DNA of 20,981 nt from Rhodospirillales bacterium. GTDB lineage: Bacteria > Pseudomonadota > Alphaproteobacteria > Rhodospirillales > JAPHTL01. How positions within the stretch are numbered: the first letter of the stretch is position 1; every line of letters begins with the position of its first letter. The stretch is from the NCBI GenBank assembly GCA_026193355.1, contig JAPHTL010000291.1, positions 1-20,981 on the forward strand. Reading direction: 5' to 3'. The translations under genes were made by a program, and so were the position numbers. The notes under the pieces are model-generated. The model worked only from the letters and a program-made list of their open reading frames with translations, was not told where the DNA came from and did no database searches. Shown one piece after another: positions 8,308-14,814 of the stretch.

Positions 8308-9855
8308 GGCGGAAAGCGCCTCCGGTGCAGATTTCTCCCGTTTTACCAGCAGTTTGTTCAAGGCGTTAACGTAGGCCTTCACCGAAGCGACCATTGTGTC
8401 GGTATCCGCGCCCTGTCCGTTCACGGTCTTGCCGTCTTCTTCAAGGCGAACCGTCACCTCGGCCTGGGCGTCCGTACCGCCTGTCACCGCATGAACCTGA
8501 TAGAGTTGCAGCTTCGCTTCGTTCGGGAACAGCTTGCGGATGGCGTGGAAGGCCGCATCCACCGGCCCGTCGCCAATGGCTTCACAGGATTTTTCCTCGC
8601 CATCGATAACCAGCGCCATCTTCGCGCTCGGCTCACGGGTGCCGCAGACGATTTCCAGTGACTTCAGGGCAATCCGGTTGTTGCTGCGAACAACCTCGTC
8701 ATCCACGAGGGCCTCAATGTCCTCGTCGAAGACTTCCTTCTTCTTGTCCGCCAGATCCTTGAACCGCTTGAAGGCGTCCTCAATGGCGTTATCACCCAGA
8801 TGATAGCCCAGTTCCTTGATCTTCTCGCGGAACGCGTGGCGGCCCGAATGCTTGCCCAGAACCAGATTGGATTTGTGCAGGCCGACCGATTCAGGGGTCA
8901 TGATCTCGTAGGTTCCCGCATGTTTAAGAACCCCGTCCTGATGAATGCCGGATTCATGGGCGAAGGCGTTCGCCCCGACAATGGCCTTGTTCGGCTGTAC
9001 CGTGAAGCCCGTGATCGTCGAAACGAGGCGGGATGCGCGGGTGATATATTCGCTCTTGATCGACGTTTCGAAAGGCATGACGTCTTGCCGCGTACGCAAC
9101 GCCATGATGATTTCTTCCATCGCCGCGTTGCCCGCCCGTTCGCCCAATCCGTTGATCGTGCATTCGACCTGACGCGCCCCTGCGCCGACAGCCGCCAGCG
9201 AATTGGCCACCGCCAATCCCAGATCGTTGTGGCAATGGACCGAGATTATCGCCTTGTCGATGTTGGGCACACGGTTGAACAGCATTTCGATCAGCCCGGC
9301 GAATTCGCCCGGCACGGCATACCCGACGGTATCGGGGATGTTAATGGTCGCCGCCCCCGCATTGATCGCGCCTTCGACGCAGCGGCAGAGGAAATCGTGC
9401 TCCGTCCGCGATCCATCTTCGGCCGACCACTCGACGTCGTCGGTCAGGCTGCGCGCGAATGTGACGCTTTCGATGACCTTCTGGAGAACGTCCTCCGGAT
9501 CCATCTGCAACTTGTATTTCATGTGCAGGGGGCTGGTGGACAGGAAGGTATGGATACGACGGCGCGGCGCAGGCTTGATCGCCTCGAAGCAGCGTTCGAT
9601 ATCGCCCTTGGTCGCCCGCGACAAGCCACAGACGACTGATTCCTTCACGATCTTCGCGACCTCATGGACCGCTTCGAAATCGCCTTCGGATGCGATGGGG
9701 AACCCGGCCTCGATGACATCGACTCCCATTTCCTCGAGCAACTCGGCAATCCGCAGTTTCTCTTCCAGATTCATGGAAGCGCCGGGCGATTGCTCGCCAT
9801 CGCGCAAGGTTGTGTCGAATACGATTATGCGATTGTTTTCGCGGCTGCTGGTCAT
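8305..9855 (-). CDS. leuA: 2-isopropylmalate synthase LeuA
   Basis: First committed enzyme of leucine synthesis: condenses acetyl-CoA with 2-oxoisovalerate to 2-isopropylmalate. The 516-residue protein has the metal-dependent TIM barrel opening with DTTLRDGEQSPG (residues 14-25, catalytic Arg18 and metal ligand Asp19). The metal-binding HCHND is at 207-211 and HESGIHQDGVLK is typical of LeuA rather than homocitrate synthase. The C-terminal regulatory domain (about 390-505), the site of leucine feedback inhibition in the family, is complete. An AAGGA about eight bases before the ATG supports the start. It is transcribed from its own promoter through a long leader carrying a leucine-rich peptide. 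Confidence 0.97.
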   Translation of the reverse strand: MTSSRENNRIIVFDTTLRDGEQSPGASMNLEEKLRIAELLEEMGVDVIEAGFPIASEGDFEAVHEVAKIVKESVVCGLSRATKGDIERCFEAIKPAPRRRIHTFLSTSPLHMKYKLQMDPEDVLQKVIESVTFARSLTDDVEWSAEDGSRTEHDFLCRCVEGAINAGAATINIPDTVGYAVPGEFAGLIEMLFNRVPNIDKAIISVHCHNDLGLAVANSLAAVGAGARQVECTINGLGERAGNAAMEEIIMALRTRQDVMPFETSIKSEYITRASRLVSTITGFTVQPNKAIVGANAFAHESGIHQDGVLKHAGTYEIMTPESVGLHKSNLVLGKHSGRHAFREKIKELGYHLGDNAIEDAFKRFKDLADKKKEVFDEDIEALVDDEVVRSNNRIALKSLEIVCGTREPSAKMALVIDGEEKSCEAIGDGPVDAAFHAIRKLFPNEAKLQLYQVHAVTGGTDAQAEVTVRLEEDGKTVNGQGADTDTMVASVKAYVNALNKLLVKREKSAPEALSA

Positions 9856-9873
9856 GGTTACATTCCTTTCCGT

Positions 9874-9964
9874 TTAGGTGCCTTAAGGGGTGGTTTCCTC
9901 AAAATCCCCTGAGCCGCATCCACACCGGCATCGGCATGGCGGTAACACGCTCAGGGGCACCTAA
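9874..9964 (-). promoter_or_regulatory. leuA leader RNA structure: outer inverted repeat enclosing the attenuator hairpin
   Basis: A perfect 9-bp inverted repeat, TTAGGTGCC (minus 9964-9956) with GGCACCTAA (minus 9882-9874), encloses the terminator-like hairpin at 9906-9957 and shares two bases with it. A competing 5-bp stem GGGGC (9977-9973) with GCCCC (9958-9954) overlaps the same bases. Mutually exclusive pairings of this kind are expected of an attenuator leader. Folding was judged by eye only. Confidence 0.5.
9901..9957 (-). terminator. leuA attenuator-type stem-loop
   Basis: On the minus strand CCCCTGAGC (9957-9949) and GCTCAGGGG (9914-9906) form a perfect 9-bp GC-rich stem. The spacer of 34 nt contains further self-complementary sequence, and the stem is followed by ATTTT (9905-9901). 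The stop codon of the leucine-rich leader peptide sits inside the ascending arm. A ribosome finishing or stalling on the leader would therefore interfere with this stem. The four-U tail and large apical region make it weaker than a textbook terminator. Confidence 0.55.
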
Positions 9965-10079
9965 GTCGAAGGGCCCCGGAAAGGGCGAGCGGAATAAGGG
10001 CGATCTGGCCCGCACGCGCGAACGCCGCCGGATCATACCGGTCGTCGTTCAACTTTATATGCGCCGTCCGCTCGTACAT
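9951..10079 (-). CDS. Leucine-rich leader peptide of leuA (attenuator peptide)
   Basis: A 42-codon ORF lying between the leuA promoter and leuA. Its C-terminal part reads IALIPLALSGALRLRCP: five Leu in codons 28-39 plus Ile, four of the Leu codons being CTT. The stop TGA is embedded in the GC-rich hairpin that follows. Leucine-codon leader peptides that sense charged tRNA-Leu and control transcription termination are well known upstream of leu operons, including in alphaproteobacteria. This one fits by position, composition and structure. The ATG at 10079 has only a weak ribosome binding site, so the true start may be internal. I found it by reading the gap and do not recognise a named gene. 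Confidence 0.65.
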   Translation of the reverse strand: MYERTAHIKLNDDRYDPAAFARAGQIALIPLALSGALRLRCP

Positions 10080-10147
10080 CGTAAAGATCACAGCCTAAAA
10101 GCCTTGGTTTTCACGGATTTAACGGGAAAACCCGTATCCGCCTGACA

Positions 10148-10177
10148 ATAAAATGGCCCTGAGTGCACGAAAGTCAA
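10148..10177 (-). promoter_or_regulatory. Promoter of the leuA leader and leuA
   Basis: Minus-strand TTGACT (10177-10172, 5/6 to the -35 consensus), an 18-bp spacer and TTTTAT (10153-10148, 4/6) predict a start near 10141. That is about 290 nt before the leuA ATG and about 60 nt before the leader-peptide ATG. The position just downstream of the ilvC terminator supports leuA being a separate transcription unit. Confidence 0.6.
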
Positions 10178-10206
10178 CAGAATTGTCCCTCCCTGCCGAG
10201 GATACG

Positions 10207-10233
10207 AAAAAGGGGGATGCCGTGGCATCCCCC
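10207..10233 (-). terminator. Intrinsic terminator of the ilvB-ilvN-ilvC operon
   Basis: A perfect 10-bp inverted repeat (10212-10221 with 10224-10233; GGGGGATGCC) with a minimal loop is followed on the minus strand by five Ts (10211-10207). It lies about 30 bp after the ilvC stop. This is a textbook rho-independent terminator. Confidence 0.85.
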
Positions 10234-10265
10234 CTTGAAATCACCCGTAACGGACCAAAAGCTGG

Positions 10266-11285
10266 TCAGTTCTTTTCCTTGTCGACCAGCTTGTTGGCCG
10301 AGATCCAGGGCATCATTTCACGCAGCTTTTCGCCGACCTGTTCGATGCTGTGTTCGGCGTTGCGGCGACGCGTCGCCTTGAAGCTGGGCTGACCCGCCTT
10401 GCATTCCAGCATCCAGTCGCGAACGAAGCGGCCGGACTGGATGTCTTCGAGGACTTCCTTCATCCGCCACTTCACTTCCTCGTCGATCAGGCGCGGGCCG
10501 GAGACATAGTCGCCGTATTCGGCCGTGTTCGAGATCGAGTAGCGCATGTTGGCGATGCCGCCTTCGTACATCAAATCGACGATCAGCTTCACTTCATGCA
10601 GGCATTCGAAATAGGCCATTTCCGGCGCATACCCGGCTTCGGTCAGCGTCTCGTAACCGGCGACGATCAGGGAGGTCAGGCCACCGCACAGGACCGCCTG
10701 CTCGCCGAACAGATCTGTCTCGCACTCTTCGCGGAAGGACGTCTCGATGATGCCCGAACGGCCACCACCAACGGCGGAGGCGTAGGACAGGGCCACTTCC
10801 AGCGCATTTCCGGTGGCATTCTGGTCGACCGCCACAAGGCAGGGAACGCCGCCGCCCTTCTGGTATTCGCCGCGCACGGTATGGCCAGGGCCCTTCGGCG
10901 CAATCATGAACACGTCGATATCGGAGCGGGGTTCGATAAGCTTGAAATGGATGTTCAGACCATGAGCGAAGGCCAGCGCCGCACCCGCCTTCATGTTGGC
11001 GTGAAGATCGCTGTAATAGAGGTCAGCCTGTCCCTCGTCGGGGGTCAGCATCATGACCACGTCGGCCCAGGCGGCGGCCTCGGCCGGCGTCATGACCTTG
11101 AGCTTCTCGCCCTCGGCCTTCTTGCGGCTGCCCGACCCTTCGCGCAGGCCGACGGCCACGTCCTTGACGCCCGAATCGCGGAGGTTGAGCGCATGGGCAT
11201 GGCCCTGGCTTCCGTAACCGATAATGGCGACTTTCTTTCCCTTGATCAGATTGACATCTGCATCACGATCATAATAAACGCGCAT
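10266..11285 (-). CDS. ilvC: Ketol-acid reductoisomerase (NADP-dependent) IlvC
   Basis: Second step of isoleucine/valine synthesis: isomerises and reduces 2-acetolactate or 2-aceto-2-hydroxybutyrate to the dihydroxy acid. The frame extends upstream to 11336, but the ATG at 11285 gives MRVYYDRDAD, the standard family N-terminus, and the standard class-I length of 339. GAAGGGA lies upstream of it. The dinucleotide-binding GYGSQG is at 23-28, catalytic His108 is in AFAHGLNIHF, and the Mg ligands Asp191 and Glu195 are in DLFGE. The C-terminal knotted helical domain is complete. It follows ilvN after 96 bp that contain a partial duplication of the ilvN 3' end. Confidence 0.97.
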   Translation of the reverse strand: MRVYYDRDADVNLIKGKKVAIIGYGSQGHAHALNLRDSGVKDVAVGLREGSGSRKKAEGEKLKVMTPAEAAAWADVVMMLTPDEGQADLYYSDLHANMKAGAALAFAHGLNIHFKLIEPRSDIDVFMIAPKGPGHTVRGEYQKGGGVPCLVAVDQNATGNALEVALSYASAVGGGRSGIIETSFREECETDLFGEQAVLCGGLTSLIVAGYETLTEAGYAPEMAYFECLHEVKLIVDLMYEGGIANMRYSISNTAEYGDYVSGPRLIDEEVKWRMKEVLEDIQSGRFVRDWMLECKAGQPSFKATRRRNAEHSIEQVGEKLREMMPWISANKLVDKEKN

Positions 11286-11354
11286 CGCGTAATCCCTTCG
11301 TTCCCGTAATCGTCTTGAATATCTGTACCGACGCACAGTTGCGTCGGCGTTTCT

Positions 11355-11408
11355 TTACATGCCCGCCTTGCTGCGGGTGTCTTACATGCCCGCCTTGCCG
11401 CGGGCGAT
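11355..11408 (-). repeat. 27-bp tandem duplication at the ilvN 3' end
   Basis: Two head-to-tail copies with period 27 bp: 11355-11381 and 11382-11408. The first 23 bases agree except for one position. Copy two encodes the last ilvN codons and the stop, and copy one repeats the same end (GKAGM-stop equivalent) just beyond the stop. Each copy contains a small CCCGC...GCGGG hairpin. It resembles slippage or a local duplication in the ilvN-ilvC gap. Confidence 0.85.
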
Positions 11409-11900
11409 GGCCGCCACGCCCGTTCGGGCAATATCGACGAGCCCCAATGGCTCCATCAACCGTATGAATGCGTTCAGCTTCTCGGTGGCGCCGACGATCT
11501 CGAAAACGAAGCTCTCGTTTGTGCTGTCGACTGCGCGCGCCCGGAAGATATCCGCAATGCGCAATGATTCCACCCTTTTTTCTCCGGTGGCGGCGACTTT
11601 TACCAACGCCAGCTCCCGTTCGACCGACGGTCCTTCGATGGTCAGATCGATTACCGTATGCACCGGAACAAGCCGCCCCAGCTGCGCCTTGATCTGTTCG
11701 ATGACCATCGGTGTCCCCGAAGTGACGACGGTGATCCGCGAAAGTCTTTGCTTCGCATCGACCTCGGCCACCGTGAGGCTGGCGATATTATAGCCACGCC
11801 CCGAAAACAGCCCGATCACGCGGGCCAACACGCCCGCTTCGTTATCCACCAGGACGGAAACCGTGTGGTACCTGATGTCCTCGTTCTTCATGTCGTTCAC
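11382..11900 (-). CDS. ilvN: Acetolactate synthase small (regulatory) subunit IlvN/IlvH
   Basis: Regulatory partner of the catalytic IlvB subunit; the family confers valine feedback inhibition and raises catalytic activity. The 172-residue protein has an N-terminal ACT domain (about residues 10-90) with HTVSVLVDNEAGVLARVIGL and SGRGYNIASLTV, and the C-terminal domain to about 165. The GTG at 11900 is preceded by GGAG eight bases upstream. The ATG three codons later has no site at a suitable distance, so I prefer GTG. It lies 75 bp after ilvB and before ilvC, the common alphaproteobacterial order. Whether it is called ilvN or ilvH is a naming choice. Confidence 0.95.
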   Translation of the reverse strand: MNDMKNEDIRYHTVSVLVDNEAGVLARVIGLFSGRGYNIASLTVAEVDAKQRLSRITVVTSGTPMVIEQIKAQLGRLVPVHTVIDLTIEGPSVERELALVKVAATGEKRVESLRIADIFRARAVDSTNESFVFEIVGATEKLNAFIRLMEPLGLVDIARTGVAAIARGKAGM

Positions 11901-11975
11901 GGCAGTCGCTCCATGATGCCGGGCGGATCGTTCCCCGGCTCCGTTATCGGTTTTTCCGTGTTCCCGCTATCCCCG

Positions 11976-13736
11976 TCAGGCGAGGACAACGTCGTCCTCA
12001 TCGACATCCCTGGAAATCTGGTCGTCCGGGCCAAAGAGAATCTCGTTATGCGCCGCACCGGCAGGCATCATCGGGAACACCTTTTCCATCGGATCGATGG
12101 CGATATCCACCAGCACGGGCCCATCCGTTTCCAGCGCCTCGAGAATGACGGAATCCACCTGATCCGGCTTCTTCGCCCGAAGGCCCTTGATGCCGAATGA
12201 CTGGGCCAGCTTGACGAAATCCGGATGAACGTCCAGTCGGCTTTCGGCATAGCGTTCGCCGTGGAACATCTCCTGCCACTGGCGAACCATTCCGAGGAAC
12301 CCGTTGTTGAGCAGGAACACCTTCACCGGCATCTTGTACTGGACGCAGGTCGCAAGTTCCTGAAGGTTCATAACGAACGAACCCTCGCTGGTGACCGTTG
12401 CCACCACGCTTTTGGGATGCGCCATCTGCGCCCCCATGGCGGCAGGAAGGCCATAGCCCATCGTGCCAAGACCGCCGGACGTCATCCAGTGGTTGGGTTT
12501 TTCAAAGGCCATGTACTGGGCCGCCCACATCTGGTGCTGACCCACGTCGGTCGTCACATAGATATCCTTGTCCTTCGTCAGGGCATTAAGGCGTTCGATC
12601 ACGTACTGCGGCTTGATGACCTTCTTGTCATTCTTGTAATCGAGGGACTTGCGGGCCCGCCAGCCGTCGATGGTTTTCCACCACGCCTTGATAGCCTTTT
12701 CGTCGGTCTTCGCCTGGCTTGATTTCCAGACCTTGATCATGTCCTCAAGCACATGGGCCACATCGCCGACAATGCCGACATCGACCACGATGTTCTTGTT
12801 AATGGACGACGGATCGATATCGATGTGAATCTTCTTCGATCCCGGCGAGAAGTCCGACAGACGTCCCGTCACCCGATCGTCAAAGCGCGCCCCGACGCAA
12901 AGCATCAGATCGCAATCATGCATGGCCATATTGGCTTCGTAGTGCCCATGCATGCCCGGCATGCCGACGTAATGCTTGTCGGATGCCGGAAACGCCCCAA
13001 GCCCCATGAGGGTCAGCGTACAGGGCGCACCGGACAGTTTGACCAACTGAGCCAGAAGCTGCGAGGCATGCGGACCGGAATTGATGATGCCGCCACCGCC
13101 ATAGATGATGGGGCGCTTGGCCGCCGCCAGCATCTTCACCGCCTTTTCGATCTGCTTCATGTCGCCCTTGATCTGGGGACGGTATGTCTTGTGTTCGACC
13201 TTCGAGGGGCCAGTGTACAGGCCAAAACCGTTCAACACGTCCTTCGGCAGATCGACAAGAACCGGGCCCGGACGACCGCTGCGCGCCACATAGAAGGCTT
13301 CGTGCAGGACGCGGGACAGATCCTCGACCTTGGTTACCAGGTAGTTGTGCTTGGTCGCCTGGCGGGTAATGCCGGTGGTGTCCGCTTCCTGGAACGCATC
13401 GTTGCCGATCAACTGCGTCGGAACCTGGCCTGTCAGGCAGACCATCGGAATGCTGTCCATCAGCGCATCCACCAGGCCGGTGATGGTGTTGGTGGCGCCG
13501 GGGCCGGACGTCACCAGCGCGACGCCAACCCGACCGGTGGAGCGCGCATAGCCTTCCGCCGCGTGCATGGCGGCCTGTTCGTGGCGCACCAGAATGTGTT
13601 GCAACTCGTTCTGCTTGTAGATCTCGTCATAAAGCGAAAGGGTTACGCCACCGGGAAGGCCGAATACGACATCCACACCCTGGTCCTTCAGGGCTTGCAG
13701 GATTATCTTGGCTCCGGTCATTTCCTTGGCAGACAT
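11976..13736 (-). CDS. ilvB: Acetolactate synthase large (catalytic) subunit
   Basis: Thiamine-diphosphate and FAD enzyme that joins two pyruvates, or pyruvate and 2-oxobutyrate, as the first common step of branched-chain amino-acid synthesis. The frame is open to 13820, but GGAG eight bases before the ATG at 13736 and the start MSAKEMTGAK fix a 586-residue protein of normal length. The cofactor-activating Glu53 lies in RHEQAAMHAAEGYA, and VTSGPGATN and the LNNGFLGMVRQWQ segment are intact. The odd point is the thiamine-diphosphate/Mg motif: where the family has GDG or GDA, this protein has S450-E451-G452, 24 residues before N477-N478. The Mg-binding aspartate is thus a glutamate. Everything else argues for a working enzyme. 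Confidence 0.95.
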   Translation of the reverse strand: MSAKEMTGAKIILQALKDQGVDVVFGLPGGVTLSLYDEIYKQNELQHILVRHEQAAMHAAEGYARSTGRVGVALVTSGPGATNTITGLVDALMDSIPMVCLTGQVPTQLIGNDAFQEADTTGITRQATKHNYLVTKVEDLSRVLHEAFYVARSGRPGPVLVDLPKDVLNGFGLYTGPSKVEHKTYRPQIKGDMKQIEKAVKMLAAAKRPIIYGGGGIINSGPHASQLLAQLVKLSGAPCTLTLMGLGAFPASDKHYVGMPGMHGHYEANMAMHDCDLMLCVGARFDDRVTGRLSDFSPGSKKIHIDIDPSSINKNIVVDVGIVGDVAHVLEDMIKVWKSSQAKTDEKAIKAWWKTIDGWRARKSLDYKNDKKVIKPQYVIERLNALTKDKDIYVTTDVGQHQMWAAQYMAFEKPNHWMTSGGLGTMGYGLPAAMGAQMAHPKSVVATVTSEGSFVMNLQELATCVQYKMPVKVFLLNNGFLGMVRQWQEMFHGERYAESRLDVHPDFVKLAQSFGIKGLRAKKPDQVDSVILEALETDGPVLVDIAIDPMEKVFPMMPAGAAHNEILFGPDDQISRDVDEDDVVLA

Positions 13737-13758
13737 CGCTTTCTCTCCACAATCGCAA

Positions 13759-13782
13759 ACCCCGAAGACTCCGCTTCGGGGT
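13759..13782 (-). promoter_or_regulatory. Hairpin in the ilvB 5' leader
   Basis: ACCCCGAAG (minus 13782-13774) pairs perfectly with CTTCGGGGT (13767-13759) around a 6-nt loop, giving a 9-bp stem followed by only three Ts. It lies between the proposed ilvB promoter and the ilvB ribosome binding site. It could be a weak miaA terminator, a weak attenuator or a transcript-stabilising stem. No branched-chain-rich leader peptide is visible here, unlike at leuA. Confidence 0.55.
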
Positions 13783-13816
13783 AATTTCGTGCGCCTTTCT
13801 CCTTGCGCGGCAGCGC

Positions 13817-13845
13817 ACACTAGACGCTCAGGGTTGGGTGGTCAA
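13817..13845 (-). promoter_or_regulatory. Candidate promoter of the ilvBNC operon
   Basis: Minus-strand TTGACC (13845-13840, 5/6) and TAGTGT (13822-13817, 3/6) are separated by 17 bp. The -35 lies in the last codons of miaA and the -10 just beyond its stop. The predicted start near 13810 gives a leader of about 75 nt. It makes the ilv operon independent of miaA. Confidence 0.5.
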
Positions 13846-14784
13846 CATAAACTGACGAATAAATGAAAAGATTTTCACTCTATGTCTTTCCGAATATTGC
13901 GTATCAAGGGAAAAATCAGCCCGAATCTGATGTCTTAGCCATGTGCACTGTCTTTTTGCGTACTGACGCGTCGCCGTTTTGGCCAAATCGCGGGCCTCTT
14001 CGAGGGTTGTTTCGCCAGCCAGAAACCTTCGCAATTCCGGAACACCCAACGCCTTCATGATCGGGAGCGCAGGGTCCAACCCCCTCGCGTCCAGCTTCCG
14101 CACCTCGTCCAAAGCGCCCCTTTCGATCATCGCATCGAAGCGCCCATCGCAACGGGCATAGAGTTCGGCGCGTTCGGGAATGACGGTGATGACCACGAAG
14201 CGGGCATCCACGGCGGGTTCGGGAGCGCATTCATTTTGCCAGGCGGTAAGGGGCCGCCCCGTCGCCTCGAACACTTCGTAGGCGCGGATCAGGCGCTGGC
14301 TGTCCGACGGCGGGATGCGATCCGCTGCCGCCGGATCGCGGCGGGCGACTTCTGCGTGAAAGCTTTCGGCCCCGATCCTTTCGCGCAACGCCCGCGCCGC
14401 CACACGGACATCGGCGGGAATTTCCGGAATGGGGCTGAGGCCTTCCATGAGCGCCTTCAGGTAAAGACCCGTTCCACCCGTCACGACAGGCAGCAGGCCT
14501 TTTTCCCGCGCCGTCGCAATTTCGGCAACAGCCATGTCGAGCCAACGCGCCGCCGAACAGACCTCCGCCCCGTCGATCACGCCGTAAAGCCGATGCGGTG
14601 CGCGGGCTTCGTCCTCGGCCGGCGGGCGGGCAGTCAGAATTTCGAGGTCGTGATAGACCTGCATGGAATCCGCGTTGATGACAACGCCGGCAAACGCTTC
14701 CGCCGCATCAAGGGCAAGCGCCGACTTGCCGCTGGCCGTTGGGCCCGCGACGATGAGTACGGGATCTTTCTGCGTTCTTGTCAT
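13828..14784 (-). CDS. miaA: tRNA dimethylallyltransferase MiaA
   Basis: Transfers a dimethylallyl group to A37 of tRNAs that read codons starting with U, improving decoding. With the ATG at 14784 the protein has 318 residues. The P-loop GPTASGKS is at 14-21, the DSMQVYHDLEI segment follows, and GGTGLYLKALMEGLSPIP and the DSQRLIRAYEVFEATGRPLT region are characteristic. The tRNA-contacting QYAKRQCTWLR is near the end. A GTG three codons upstream (14793) is an alternative; GGTGAG before the ATG favours 14784. It diverges from serB across about 30 bp, and the ilvB promoter sits at its 3' end. Confidence 0.96.
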   Translation of the reverse strand: MTRTQKDPVLIVAGPTASGKSALALDAAEAFAGVVINADSMQVYHDLEILTARPPAEDEARAPHRLYGVIDGAEVCSAARWLDMAVAEIATAREKGLLPVVTGGTGLYLKALMEGLSPIPEIPADVRVAARALRERIGAESFHAEVARRDPAAADRIPPSDSQRLIRAYEVFEATGRPLTAWQNECAPEPAVDARFVVITVIPERAELYARCDGRFDAMIERGALDEVRKLDARGLDPALPIMKALGVPELRRFLAGETTLEEARDLAKTATRQYAKRQCTWLRHQIRADFSLDTQYSERHRVKIFSFIRQFMLTTQP

Positions 14785-14806
14785 TAAGCTCACCCGGCCT
14801 TATATC
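14778..14806 (+). promoter_or_regulatory. Promoter of serB predicting a leaderless mRNA
   Basis: TTGTCA (14778-14783, 5/6) and TATATC (14801-14806, 4/6) are 17 bp apart, placing the start near 14813, at the serB GTG/ATG itself. The -35 overlaps the miaA start codon on the other strand. The same TATA core read on the minus strand could serve miaA as TATAAG. Confidence 0.55.
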
Positions 14807-14814
14807 CGCGCGTG

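Noticed and set aside
11286..11336. Upstream extension of ilvC (MRRYRYSRRL...)
   Set aside because: Family proteins start at MRVYYDRDAD, and the extension is not conserved-looking and lacks a better ribosome binding site.
13737..13820. Upstream extension of ilvB in frame
   Set aside because: The segment contains the ilvB leader hairpin and lies downstream of the proposed promoter; the ATG at 13736 has a good ribosome binding site and the family N-terminus.
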